The notes under the pieces are model-generated. The model saw only the letters and a program-made list of their open reading frames with translations. It made no database searches and was not told the DNA's origin. From an uncultured Flavobacteriaceae bacterium (GTDB lineage: Bacteria > Bacteroidota > Bacteroidia > Flavobacteriales > Flavobacteriaceae): DNA of 64,000 nucleotides. The position numbers were made by a program, and so were the translations under genes. Below are positions 48,071-56,665 of the stretch, piece by piece; positions within the stretch are counted from its first letter, which is position 1, and each line of letters starts with the position of its first letter. The stretch is taken from contig CALLUG010000022.1 in assembly GCA_938011315.1 (NCBI GenBank), positions 1-64,000 of the forward strand, in the 5' to 3' direction.

Positions 48071-48533
48071 CTTCAATAGTGCTAACCCATGCCAATATTT
48101 GCTCTATTTGTTTGTCAGACAGTTTAGTTTTAGGATGCATAAATGTATATGACGAAAGAGGCATTTTACCTTCAGTAATATTAGTTATAATATTAGACAA
48201 GTGTACCCGTTTTGTTCTGTAGTCAGTCGTTCTCCATACAGAAAAATTAAGTTCATTTTTACCGTCCATAACATGAGTGTCAACATACCATGATATAGGG
48301 CTAATATGGTCATACCAATAATATTCTGTTTTGTTGGAATGGCAATCGTAACATGAGTTCTTAAATAGAGTTGCAACAGCTTCTGGAGCAGCTTCAGTCG
48401 TTAAAAAATCGCTATAAGTAGCCTCTTTTTGGCTATTTTTATTTGGCCTATAAAACTGAATTGCAATAAAAGCAGTGATAAAGACAATAAAAACACCTTT
48501 CACGTACCCTATCTTATTTCCTTGTTTATTCAT
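48063..48533 (-). CDS. Membrane-anchored haem-binding domain protein
   Basis: 156 residues. Residues 10-27 form a single membrane helix. CYDCH at 61-65 is a c-type haem site, followed by YYWYDHISPISWYVDTHVMDGKNELNFSVW. This matches the Haem_bd domain (PF14376), in which the W-x-x-x-x-I-x-P-x-S-W region packs on the haem. Periplasmic electron transfer or haem sensing is likely, but the function is not established. It is adjacent to the AraC gene and to the two P460 genes. Confidence 0.85.
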   Translation of the reverse strand: MNKQGNKIGYVKGVFIVFITAFIAIQFYRPNKNSQKEATYSDFLTTEAAPEAVATLFKNSCYDCHSNKTEYYWYDHISPISWYVDTHVMDGKNELNFSVWRTTDYRTKRVHLSNIITNITEGKMPLSSYTFMHPKTKLSDKQIEQILAWVSTIEVK

Positions 48534-48917
48534 TTTTCCTTATGATCTAAAGTTGATTTACAATTCGACCCCAAATTATTAAAATAATTTCAAAAAAAAA
48601 TGGATTTTTATCTTTCATTTACCATAAAACCACAAACAACTAACAATCAAAATAATTTGACACTAATATACCGTGACTTTCACAAAATAAGTTGTACAAA
48701 AAATTTGAATTTAACTTTTTATTAAAAAAAAAGAAAAAAGTCCTCTTTAGGGTGGTTTTACTCACATATATTTATAACTTGAAAAACGCACTACTATTTT
48801 AGTATTTTATATTCAAAATAGATCGTTTCATTTTTAATAATTTTTAGATAAGAAGTTACAAACAAAAATATATATATTTAAAACAAACTCATAAAACCAT
48901 AATTACGCAAAAAATCT
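48534..48917. other. Intergenic divergent region, 384 bp
   Basis: Very AT-rich region between the haem-binding gene (minus) and the first P460 gene (plus). No ORF, tRNA or full TTG/TAnnTTTG promoter was found. Regulation of both neighbours must start here, so it is the natural place to look for the AraC regulator's site. Confidence 0.5.
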
Positions 48918-50012
48918 ATGAAAAAAACAAGTCTTTTTATATTAACGATATCTTTAGCATTATTAACATCTTGTAATAATACTAAGTCCAGTTATGAAGC
49001 TATAACATACTTCAAAATGGAGGGCGATAAACTGCTTCGTCCAACAGATTACAGAAAATGGGTTTACGTGGGTACTCCAACAACTCCTAATGATATGAAC
49101 AATGGAAAAGCAGCGTTTCCAGAATTTCACAATGTATATATAGACCCCGACAGTTACAAACACTGGAAGTCTACAGGAGAGTGGAGAGAAGGCACTATTT
49201 TGGTTAAAGAGCTAGTAAGTGTAGGAACAAAAGCAGCTGTAAGTGGAAATGGTTACTTTATGGGGGACTTTATTGGACTAGAAGCAACCATAAAAAGTAA
49301 AGAACTTTTCCCTAACGAACCAGGCAATTGGTCATACTTTAGCTTTACAAATCCAGGATCTAAAAACTTAAAAGATACCGCTACAGCATTTAAAACTAAC
49401 CAATGTAACAGTTGTCATGCTGGTAACGCACAAGACGATTTTGTATTTACACAACATTATCCAATACTTAGGTCTGCAAAAAATGCAGGAGAAAACACAA
49501 CCCCAGAAAACAGTTCAAGTCGACCAAAAACAATGGTTATTGGAGAGTGGGATCCAGCAGCACCTACACCAGAAAATTTAGATTTAGAAATACCTCTTGA
49601 AAAAGAAGCTCTATTTGCTTATTTGAAATCAGGAGCATATAAAAAATTTAAAACTCAAGAAAAAGAAAAACATCCATCTACTGGACCACACACACAAGTA
49701 GGATTACCAGTACAAGTATTTATGAACGACATTATAGCAAGTTCCTTAGCAGAAAATAGAGATGAGCATCCTATGGGAGCAAGTATTGTAAAAGAAATGT
49801 TTAATAAAAATGGAGAGCTTGCTGGTTGGGCCGTTATGGTAAAAACACAAGACAAGTCCGACGATGGGCTAGGATGGTTCTGGTATGAAGTTACTAGTTC
49901 TGAAGACTCTGATGCTATAGCAGCCATAGGCAATGGCGTAAACGGCTGTATTAGTTGTCATCAAATCGGAAATAGAGATATGGTAAGAACCGCTTTCCCT
50001 TTTCAAAAATAA
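48918..50012 (+). CDS. Cytochrome P460 family lipoprotein with extra C-terminal CxxCH domain
   Basis: 364 residues. The signal ends in a lipobox (LTSC, Cys19). Residues about 30-190 are a P460-type domain: RPTDYRKWVYVGTP, FPEFHNVYIDP, GTILVKELVSVG, NGYFMGDFIGLEA, and the c-haem site CNSCH at 163-167 followed by DDFVFTQHYPILR. The C-terminal half holds a second haem site, CISCH at 344-348. Cytochrome P460 of ammonia oxidisers converts hydroxylamine to N2O, and relatives bind NO; which ligand this protein handles is unknown. A paralogue with only the first domain follows after 30 bases. Confidence 0.85.
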   Translation: MKKTSLFILTISLALLTSCNNTKSSYEAITYFKMEGDKLLRPTDYRKWVYVGTPTTPNDMNNGKAAFPEFHNVYIDPDSYKHWKSTGEWREGTILVKELVSVGTKAAVSGNGYFMGDFIGLEATIKSKELFPNEPGNWSYFSFTNPGSKNLKDTATAFKTNQCNSCHAGNAQDDFVFTQHYPILRSAKNAGENTTPENSSSRPKTMVIGEWDPAAPTPENLDLEIPLEKEALFAYLKSGAYKKFKTQEKEKHPSTGPHTQVGLPVQVFMNDIIASSLAENRDEHPMGASIVKEMFNKNGELAGWAVMVKTQDKSDDGLGWFWYEVTSSEDSDAIAAIGNGVNGCISCHQIGNRDMVRTAFPFQK

Positions 50013-50042
50013 TAATATCAAATTCTTAAAATAACCATTAAA

Positions 50043-50660
50043 ATGAAAAAATTAACAGTAAAAATTTTAGCACTTGTACTTATTACATTTAGCTTTACGT
50101 CTTGTAATAATACTTCAAATCAATCTTATGAGGAAGTAGCTTACTTTACAATGGAAGGAAACCAACTAAAACGCCCAGTAGATTACAGAAGTTGGGTATA
50201 TGTAGGTACACCTTTGACCCCTAATGATATGAATAATGGAAAAGCAGCGTTTCCAGAGTTTCATAATGTGTATATAGACCCTGTAAGTTATGATCAATAC
50301 AAAGCTACAGGAAAATGGAGAGATGGCACTATTTTAGTTAAAGAATTAGTGAGCGTAGGGACAAAAGCTGCTGTAAGTGGTAATGGCTACTTTATGGGTG
50401 AGTTTATTGGATTAGAAGCTACGATCAAAAGTAGTAAGCATTTTGCAAACGAACCAGGAAATTGGGCTTACTTTAGCTTTACAACACCTCCTAATCAAGA
50501 TTTAAAATCTTCTGCAGCACCATTTGCTACAAAAATGTGTAATTCTTGTCATGCAAACAGTGCGAAAGATGATTTTGTATTTACACAACATTATCCAGTA
50601 TTACGTGCTGCAAAAGGCGTTGGTTTAGATATTACTCCTGAAAATACATCGGCAAGATAA
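50043..50660 (+). CDS. Cytochrome P460 family lipoprotein
   Basis: 205 residues, nearly the whole length being one P460 domain. A lipoprotein-like signal ends at Cys21 (FTSC). The motif order copies the upstream paralogue (RPVDYRSWVYVGTP, FPEFHNVYIDP, ELVSVGTKAAVSGNGYFMG), with the haem site CNSCH at 166-170. It stops soon after the HYPVLRAAK segment, without the second haem domain. It probably arose by tandem duplication of a P460 unit. Cotranscription with the upstream gene is likely, and a strong terminator follows. Confidence 0.87.
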   Translation: MKKLTVKILALVLITFSFTSCNNTSNQSYEEVAYFTMEGNQLKRPVDYRSWVYVGTPLTPNDMNNGKAAFPEFHNVYIDPVSYDQYKATGKWRDGTILVKELVSVGTKAAVSGNGYFMGEFIGLEATIKSSKHFANEPGNWAYFSFTTPPNQDLKSSAAPFATKMCNSCHANSAKDDFVFTQHYPVLRAAKGVGLDITPENTSAR

Positions 50661-50681
50661 CACTATCTTATCGCACATATT

Positions 50682-50721
50682 AAGGCTGTTTGAAAATTGA
50701 TTTTTTCAAACAGCCTTTTTT
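50682..50721 (+). terminator. Strong terminator of the P460 operon
   Basis: AAGGCTGTTTGAAAA pairs perfectly with TTTTCAAACAGCCTT around a short loop, followed by a T run. It lies 22 bases after the stop of the second P460 gene. Confidence 0.9.
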
Positions 50722-50852
50722 AATTCTACTAAAAAAATAATTATCTAAAAAAAATAATTTAACTAACTATAATTTAAAATTATAAATAAAACAGTTACTT
50801 TGCATTTAATTTGTCCTTAATCTGGATATCTATGATACTTTTTTGATTAGTT

Positions 50853-51116
50853 ATGGGAGAACAAAAACGAAAACAACAAGCAAAAAATTATTTTGTCTTT
50901 GGCAAAAAAAATTATAAATGGATGTTTATAGGCTTAGCTTTTATTGCGATTGGTTTTATATTAATGTCCGGAGGAGGCAGCGACGACCCTAATGTTTTTA
51001 ACGAATCTATTTTTAGTTGGAGACGCATTCGTTTAGCACCAACTTTAGTTTTGGCAGGCCTTGGAATACAAATTTATGCAATACTATTGAATCCTAATAA
51101 GGATACAAGAAAATAA
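50853..51116 (+). CDS. DUF3098 family small membrane protein
   Basis: 87 residues with two membrane helices at about 23-41 and 63-80. YFVFGKKNYKWMFIGLAFIAIGF and WRRIRLAPTLVLAGLGIQIYAIL are typical of DUF3098, a family restricted to Bacteroidota. It precedes uppP by 14 bases. In many relatives ftsX lies upstream; here it is absent and the P460 terminator takes that place. Confidence 0.85.
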   Translation: MGEQKRKQQAKNYFVFGKKNYKWMFIGLAFIAIGFILMSGGGSDDPNVFNESIFSWRRIRLAPTLVLAGLGIQIYAILLNPNKDTRK

Positions 51117-51130
51117 ATATATTTACTATA

Positions 51131-51925
51131 ATGGATATTATAGATGCTATAATCCTCGGAGTTATTCAGGGATTAACCGAATTTCTTCCAGTATCGTCCA
51201 GTGGTCATCTTGAACTTGGCAAAGCGCTTCTTAACGATGCATCTATACCGCAAGAACGTTTATTATTTACCGTCGTCTTACATTTTGCAACTGCACTTAG
51301 TACCATTGTTATTTTCAGAAAAGATATTGCAGAAATTCTTAAAAGTGTTTTGCGCTTTAAATGGAATCAAGATTTACAATTTATAAGTAAAATTGCACTA
51401 TCTATGCTACCAGCCGTAATTATAGGTTTACTTTTTGAAGCGCAATTAGAGGCACTCTTTGGCAATCATATTTTACTTGTTGGCTGTATGCTTATTGTCA
51501 CAGCCGTTTTGCTATTTTTAGCAGACAAGTCAAAAAACACGAATAAAGATGTGTCGTACAAAAATGCGTTTATTATTGGAATTGCACAAGCTATTGCTAT
51601 TCTCCCGGGAGTTTCACGCTCTGGAGCTACAATATCGACATCTGTCCTTTTAGGGAATGACAAAAGTAAAGCTGCTCGTTTTTCATTTTTAATGGTAATT
51701 CCTCTTATTTTTGGCAAAATAGCGAAAGACTTTCTTGGTGGTGAATTGACTTATAGTGTTGATCACTTAACAAGCCTATCAGTAGGCTTTATAACAGCAT
51801 TTATTACAGGCTTATTTGCTTGTACGTGGATGATTGCTTTGGTAAAAAAAAGTAAACTTTTTTATTTTGCCATTTATTGCATTATTATAGGAGTTATAGC
51901 AATTCTGTTTTCATTGAGGAACTAA
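51131..51925 (+). CDS. uppP: Undecaprenyl-diphosphatase (BacA type)
   Basis: 264 residues, about eight membrane helices. Dephosphorylates undecaprenyl pyrophosphate so that the carrier can be reused in wall synthesis; overproduction gives bacitracin resistance. The active-site motifs are GLTEFLPVSSSGHLEL near residue 14 and ILPGVSRSGATIS near residue 158. truB begins two bases after the stop. Confidence 0.96.
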   Translation: MDIIDAIILGVIQGLTEFLPVSSSGHLELGKALLNDASIPQERLLFTVVLHFATALSTIVIFRKDIAEILKSVLRFKWNQDLQFISKIALSMLPAVIIGLLFEAQLEALFGNHILLVGCMLIVTAVLLFLADKSKNTNKDVSYKNAFIIGIAQAIAILPGVSRSGATISTSVLLGNDKSKAARFSFLMVIPLIFGKIAKDFLGGELTYSVDHLTSLSVGFITAFITGLFACTWMIALVKKSKLFYFAIYCIIIGVIAILFSLRN

Positions 51926-51927
51926 GT

Positions 51928-52638
51928 ATGATTACCGAAAACGATTACATATCTGGAAAAGTTTTGCTAATTGATAAGCCATTACATTGGACGTCTTTTC
52001 AAGTTGTAAATAAACTTCGCTGGGAAATTAAAAATGCCCTCAATATAAAAAAAATAAAAGTTGGTCATGCAGGGACTCTAGACCCCCTAGCCTCTGGATT
52101 GCTTATTATTTGTACAGGAAAAATGACGAAACAAATAGATCATTTTCAAGGACAACTAAAGGAGTATACTGGGACGTTTATTTTAGGAAGCACGACACCC
52201 TCTTACGATTTAGAAACCGAAATTGACGCAACCTACGCTACAGCACATATTACAAAAGATAACATTAACAGCACAACACAACAATTTGTAGGACAATTGC
52301 AACAATATCCTCCTATATTTTCAGCACTAAAAAAGGATGGAAAACGCCTGTACGAATACGCTAGAGCTGGGGCTAATGTAGATATTAAACCTCGTACAAT
52401 ACACATTTCAGAATTTGAAATCACGCAAATTAAAGGAGTCGAAGTATGTTTTAGAGTAGTCTGCAGTAAAGGAACCTATATCCGATCTTTGGCAAACGAC
52501 TTTGGTAAAGCACTACAGTCTGGAGCTCATCTATCGGCACTACGCCGAACAAGAATTGGCGAATTTAACGTTTGTAATGCTCTATCTGTTAATCGTTTTA
52601 TATCCAAGTTATCAGCGGTAAAATCTAACGCTACATAA
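51928..52638 (+). CDS. truB: tRNA pseudouridine-55 synthase
   Basis: 236 residues from the ATG at 51928, two bases after the uppP stop. Isomerises U55 in the T loop of tRNAs. The catalytic aspartate is Asp52 in GHAGTLDPLASGLL, followed by KEYTGTFILGSTTPSYDLE and YIRSLANDFGKAL. An in-frame ATG at 51877 would begin inside uppP and add 17 unrelated residues, so I reject it. Confidence 0.95.
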   Translation: MITENDYISGKVLLIDKPLHWTSFQVVNKLRWEIKNALNIKKIKVGHAGTLDPLASGLLIICTGKMTKQIDHFQGQLKEYTGTFILGSTTPSYDLETEIDATYATAHITKDNINSTTQQFVGQLQQYPPIFSALKKDGKRLYEYARAGANVDIKPRTIHISEFEITQIKGVEVCFRVVCSKGTYIRSLANDFGKALQSGAHLSALRRTRIGEFNVCNALSVNRFISKLSAVKSNAT

Positions 52639-52656
52639 TTTTTAGAGTTTTACAAA

Positions 52657-53379
52657 ATGGCCTTTCATCGTAATACCTACAGCGCTTTAATTGTTACCAC
52701 AATTGTAGTATCATTAATCGTTTTTTTAGGTTTCACAATACATATTAATAAAAAAAGAGCGCTTATTGCAGAAACCTTCTATGAGTTAACCCCAGAAGCT
52801 TTAGATAAACAAGATGCTAAAAAAGAGCTAAAAGACATTATTAAAAGTCTCGATAAGTTACTAAGTTCTAGTACTAATAAAGCTTATAATACTTCTAAAC
52901 CATCTAGCGCTATAAACAGTAAGAAAGTTAATGAAACATTTGAAAATCTTGAAAACTCAACCCAAGAACAAGCAAAAAACACAGAAAATAATACAATTAG
53001 TCCTTCAAATCAAAATAGTGTTAGCACACAAGAGAACAGCACTTTTAACGCCATTAATAATCTTATTAGTAAAAAAAAACGTACAACAGAAACTAACACA
53101 AACAGCAATAGCTCCGTAAGTTATTCTTTAACAAATCGTAGTAAAATAAGCATTTCACCACCCGTTTATTTATGCGAAAAAGAAGGTGAAATTATTGTAA
53201 ATATTGTCGTAAACAATAATGGCATCGTTACCGATGCTTCTTACAATACTGCCTCAACCTCAACAGATGGCTGCATGATTGATCACGCTTTAGAGTACGC
53301 CAAAACAGCAACCTTTAGCATAGACACATCAAGAAAATCACAGCTCGGTTCCATTACGTTCTATTTTAAAGGGAAATAA
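52657..53379 (+). CDS. Membrane-anchored protein with TonB-like C-terminal domain
   Basis: 240 residues. The N-terminal helix at about 8-28 is a single anchor. A long low-complexity, serine/asparagine-rich linker covers about 70-165. The C-terminal 70 residues (EGEIIVNIVVNNNGIVTDASYN) resemble a TonB-like energy-transducer or DUF fold. It follows truB by 18 bases, so it is probably part of the same transcript. No partner receptor is nearby. Function is not established. Confidence 0.65.
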   Translation: MAFHRNTYSALIVTTIVVSLIVFLGFTIHINKKRALIAETFYELTPEALDKQDAKKELKDIIKSLDKLLSSSTNKAYNTSKPSSAINSKKVNETFENLENSTQEQAKNTENNTISPSNQNSVSTQENSTFNAINNLISKKKRTTETNTNSNSSVSYSLTNRSKISISPPVYLCEKEGEIIVNIVVNNNGIVTDASYNTASTSTDGCMIDHALEYAKTATFSIDTSRKSQLGSITFYFKGK

Positions 53380-53425
53380 TTTTTTTGTAGAAACCTCATA
53401 ATTAAGGTTAAAAAGAAATTTATAT

Positions 53426-53532
53426 TATACCAACTATGACTCAAAATGAGCTGTACAATCCGTTTCTGTTGCGCCTATACAAAATATATTCCAAATTAGT
53501 TATAGCTCATTTTAAATAACAATTGGTATTAA
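53426..53532. repeat. Long copy of the short inverted-repeat element
   Basis: About 107 bases with imperfect terminal inverted repeats of some 30 bases. The left end begins TTATACCAACTATGACTC, and the right end ends AAATAACAATTGGTATTAA. The interior includes GTACAATCCGTTTCTGTTGC, which recurs in the 54016 copy with two changes. It lies between two plus-strand genes and encodes nothing. Confidence 0.75.
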
Positions 53533-53586
53533 TTTTAAAAAAATAGAAGTTTATCTATATTTGCAATTCCAAAATATACATACCAT

Positions 53587-54018
53587 ATGTCCATTTCAGA
53601 TTTATTTGATAGTGCGTTTAAAAAACGTAATGAAGATCATTTTGCATCAATTGTTAGAGTTGCAATGCAAGACTGTGTAATTACAGATGAGGAAAAAGCG
53701 TTTTTAGATCGCTTGGCTAGAAACTTAGGTATTAGCGAAGCAGATTATGAGCAAATTTTAAAAGATTATAATTCTCACAGCATTAATCCACCTACCTCTT
53801 ACAATCGTCGTTTAGAGCGTTTATACGACCTTGTACGTATGGTTTATGCAGACCATATTAGAGATGAAGAGCAGGTTTTGCTATTACAAAAAATAGGAAT
53901 AGGCTTAGGTTTTAATCCAGAAAACGTAAAGCATATTGTAAATAAAGCGCTCGATTTAGTAAATGAAGGGGTAGATATAGATGACTTTTTGATGGAAATA
54001 AAAAGCATGAATAGATAA
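53587..54018 (+). CDS. TerB-like protein
   Basis: 143 residues, all helical, of the TerB/DjlA-N fold. RVAMQDCVITDEEKAFLDRLARNLGIS and RMVYADHIRDEEQVLLLQKIGIGLGF are the two copies of the conserved acidic D-x-x-x-x-x-EE segment that binds metal in TerB. No other ter gene is close, so tellurite resistance is not implied. A TATATTTG element at 53556-53563 precedes it. Its TAA stop is the left end of a repeat copy. The gene is bracketed by two copies of that element. Confidence 0.8.
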   Translation: MSISDLFDSAFKKRNEDHFASIVRVAMQDCVITDEEKAFLDRLARNLGISEADYEQILKDYNSHSINPPTSYNRRLERLYDLVRMVYADHIRDEEQVLLLQKIGIGLGFNPENVKHIVNKALDLVNEGVDIDDFLMEIKSMNR

Positions 54019-54179
54019 CACCAATTATCACTTAAAATAAGCCGTATAATTCGTTTCTATTGCTCTATATATCACTATAACCTAAACGTAATTAAGGCTA
54101 TGCTTAGGTTCTCTATGTCATCTAAACACACTGTATTAAAAATTATTTATAGCGCATTTTATATAACAATTGGTATTAA
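54016..54179. repeat. Longest copy of the short inverted-repeat element
   Basis: About 164 bases. It begins TAACACCAATTATCACTT, supplying the TAA stop of the TerB-like gene, and ends ATATAACAATTGGTATTAA. Its left interior (GTATAATTCGTTTCTATTGC) matches the 53426 copy, while the centre carries about 55 extra bases. The 17 bases at the right end are identical to those of that copy. Confidence 0.75.
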
Positions 54180-54278
54180 CAACCATAATTATTTGTTTTT
54201 AAATTAAATTTTCATTAAATTTCATTTTCAAGGGTAAGATTATTATTTTTATATATCATAATATAAAAACTATGATTT

Positions 54279-56615
54279 ATGACTTTAAAGTTTTTCTTTT
54301 CTTTTCTTTTATATAGTAGCTTAGTCACAATTTCTTTTGCATTTCAATCTAAAGACTACTCCTTAGAGTCAAAGCCCAGCAAATTTACAGTATCAAACAA
54401 ATCTATACATTTGCACTTAAATAAGACAACTTATATTACCGGTGAAAATATTTGGTTTAGAGCTTATATTTATGATAGAAATAAAAATATTATATCGACT
54501 AGCAATCATCACCTAAACGTTGAATTATTTAACCAAGAAAGAAAAAAGATTGGTAATAAGGTAATTCCATTTATACAAGGTAAGTCTCACGGTCATTTTA
54601 AACTTAACGACACTATTCGTTCTGGTAATTATTATATACGCGCATTTATTCCGGAAATGAATACACATCGCTTTGACGAATCATTTAATAAAGAAATACA
54701 AATTTTAAACCTATCCGAAACCGTATTTAATAAAAATACCGTATTTAAAAATGTAAAGTACGACATTCAAGTACTTCCCGAAGGAGGACATTTAGTTAAT
54801 GGAATTTTGAATACTTGTGGCGTAAAGACACTCGATCAAAATGGTTTTTCTGTAATACCCCATACTATGGTATTGGTTGATGAAGAGAATAAAGTTATTA
54901 CTAATATTCATAATAATGATTTTGGTCATGGCAAATTTTCCTTTGTTCCTAACGCAAACAAAAGCTACTTTGTGAAAATTCAAATAAACGAAAAGTCTTT
55001 TAAACAAAAATTGCCAAAAGCTAAAGACAAAGGTATTGTTATGAATATTAATCATAATTACAAAAAAAATCAGGTTCTATTAACGATAAACACAAATTTA
55101 GACAGCTCTGTATTGGCTCTTAAAGAAAAATGGAATTTAGTTATCAGAAAAGATAATCAACTAAGAGAAATTGCTATAGAACCAAAAGAGAACACTTTTC
55201 AATATAATATAGCGCTCCCTTATAATGTACTTTTTCCTGGGGTTAATACTGTAACACTGCTAAATCATCAAATCCCGACAATAGAAAGGCAATTGTTTGT
55301 TTATAAGAATCTTAATAATATTCAATTTGCTAACTCAAATCTTTTAAAAACAGAAGATTCAATTGAATTTAATCTTTCCTTAAAAAACAACAAAACCCTT
55401 AAAGGGAATTATAGCATCTCTATTTTACCCAAGCAAACCATTGCAAATAACAATAGAGAAACAATTTATAATTCATTTTTACTAAAACCTTATATTAAAG
55501 GACATATTGAAAATTCAAACTACTACTTTCAAAACATAAGCCCAAAGGTAAAATATGATATGGATTTACTTATGCTTACTCAAGGATGGAGTAAATATAA
55601 ATGGGAATTTTTAATAAAGGATGATACCAATCAAGACAATATTTATGGTTATAGTATTTCTGGAAAAATAGTGCACAACCAACCAAAAAATAAAAATCTT
55701 AAAGTTTTATTTTTTTCTAATGAAAATAATTTAAAACTAGTAGATGCCGACCAAAACAACGAATTTATTTTTGATAATTTAAAACTTACAACAGGAAATG
55801 AATTTGGTTTAACACTTATCAATAAAAAAGGGAAAGCGGTATCTGCTGGATTTCAATACAGAATTAAAACTAAAAATCAAAGATTTGTATTTCCCCTTAT
55901 AGCAACTATTAATGATACGCACATTAACAATAACATAATTGATTTTTACGAAAAAATAGATGAAACTGCTACTCCCGAAAAATTAGATCAAGTTGTGATA
56001 ACAGCAAAAAAATTAAAAAGAGAAAAATTATTCCCTAATTTTCTTTCAGCAAAAATAGACTCTAGTTACTATGGTTACGATACAATAAGAAATTTTATTC
56101 AATCGGTTGCTCAAGGTCTTGATATCGAAGATGATAATAGTTTTCGGAGTAGCACTGTAAATGGACAACCATACTATCCCTCAGCACATCATGCAATACC
56201 TATGAAATATATTGATGAAATATATTACACACCGGGAAAGCCACCCACTAGAAGATTGCCTGAAGGCAAACCTCCTGTAGTCGCTATATTTCTAAAGGAC
56301 AAACTTCCTGTTGCTAAATCTTTACAAAACACAAAACGCTTTAGCATTCTTAATGCTTTCAATAAAACTAAAGCTTTTTATCAGCCTCTATATAATTCCT
56401 ACATTAGTAGAGATTATAATCATTTTGGAACCGTTTGGTGGTTTCCTGAAATACAATCGAACGATAAAGGAAATATTAACTTTAAAATTCCTAATAAAGA
56501 CTATTCTAATGTTAAGCTATTTATTGAGGGTTATACCGAAAAAGGAAACTTAATTTCAGAAATTATTGATGTTAATTTAAAGTCTAACAAAGTAAATTCT
56601 AAATTAGAACAATAA
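54279..56615 (+). CDS. Large exported MG2-domain protein with plug-like C-terminal segment
   Basis: 778 residues. A signal peptide occupies about 1-22 (MTLKFFFSFLLYSSLVTISFAFQ). Residues 40-130 form an MG2/alpha-2-macroglobulin-type domain (HLHLNKTTYITGENIWFRAYIYD, IRSGNYYIRAFIPE). More beta-rich domains follow. Near residue 570 is VVITAKK, and the sequence to about 660 resembles a TonB-receptor plug without a barrel. The family is widespread and uncharacterised in Flavobacteriia. It probably sits at the cell surface or in the periplasm. No transporter gene is adjacent. Confidence 0.75.
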   Translation: MTLKFFFSFLLYSSLVTISFAFQSKDYSLESKPSKFTVSNKSIHLHLNKTTYITGENIWFRAYIYDRNKNIISTSNHHLNVELFNQERKKIGNKVIPFIQGKSHGHFKLNDTIRSGNYYIRAFIPEMNTHRFDESFNKEIQILNLSETVFNKNTVFKNVKYDIQVLPEGGHLVNGILNTCGVKTLDQNGFSVIPHTMVLVDEENKVITNIHNNDFGHGKFSFVPNANKSYFVKIQINEKSFKQKLPKAKDKGIVMNINHNYKKNQVLLTINTNLDSSVLALKEKWNLVIRKDNQLREIAIEPKENTFQYNIALPYNVLFPGVNTVTLLNHQIPTIERQLFVYKNLNNIQFANSNLLKTEDSIEFNLSLKNNKTLKGNYSISILPKQTIANNNRETIYNSFLLKPYIKGHIENSNYYFQNISPKVKYDMDLLMLTQGWSKYKWEFLIKDDTNQDNIYGYSISGKIVHNQPKNKNLKVLFFSNENNLKLVDADQNNEFIFDNLKLTTGNEFGLTLINKKGKAVSAGFQYRIKTKNQRFVFPLIATINDTHINNNIIDFYEKIDETATPEKLDQVVITAKKLKREKLFPNFLSAKIDSSYYGYDTIRNFIQSVAQGLDIEDDNSFRSSTVNGQPYYPSAHHAIPMKYIDEIYYTPGKPPTRRLPEGKPPVVAIFLKDKLPVAKSLQNTKRFSILNAFNKTKAFYQPLYNSYISRDYNHFGTVWWFPEIQSNDKGNINFKIPNKDYSNVKLFIEGYTEKGNLISEIIDVNLKSNKVNSKLEQ

Positions 56616-56630
56616 ATACAACCTTGAGGC

Positions 56631-56654
56631 TTAAAAAAGCATTACGCTTTTTAA
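56631..56654. terminator. Bidirectional terminator between convergent genes
   Basis: TTAAAAAGC at about 56631-56640 pairs with GCTTTTTAA at 56646-56654 around ATTAC. It lies between the MG2-protein stop (56615) and the stop of the DAHP synthase gene (56666). Confidence 0.65.
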
Positions 56655-56665
56655 TAAATTGACAA

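Noticed and set aside
51877-51927. Upstream ATG for truB inside uppP
   Set aside because: The added 17 residues are uppP read in another frame; the conserved TruB N-terminus begins at the ATG at 51928.
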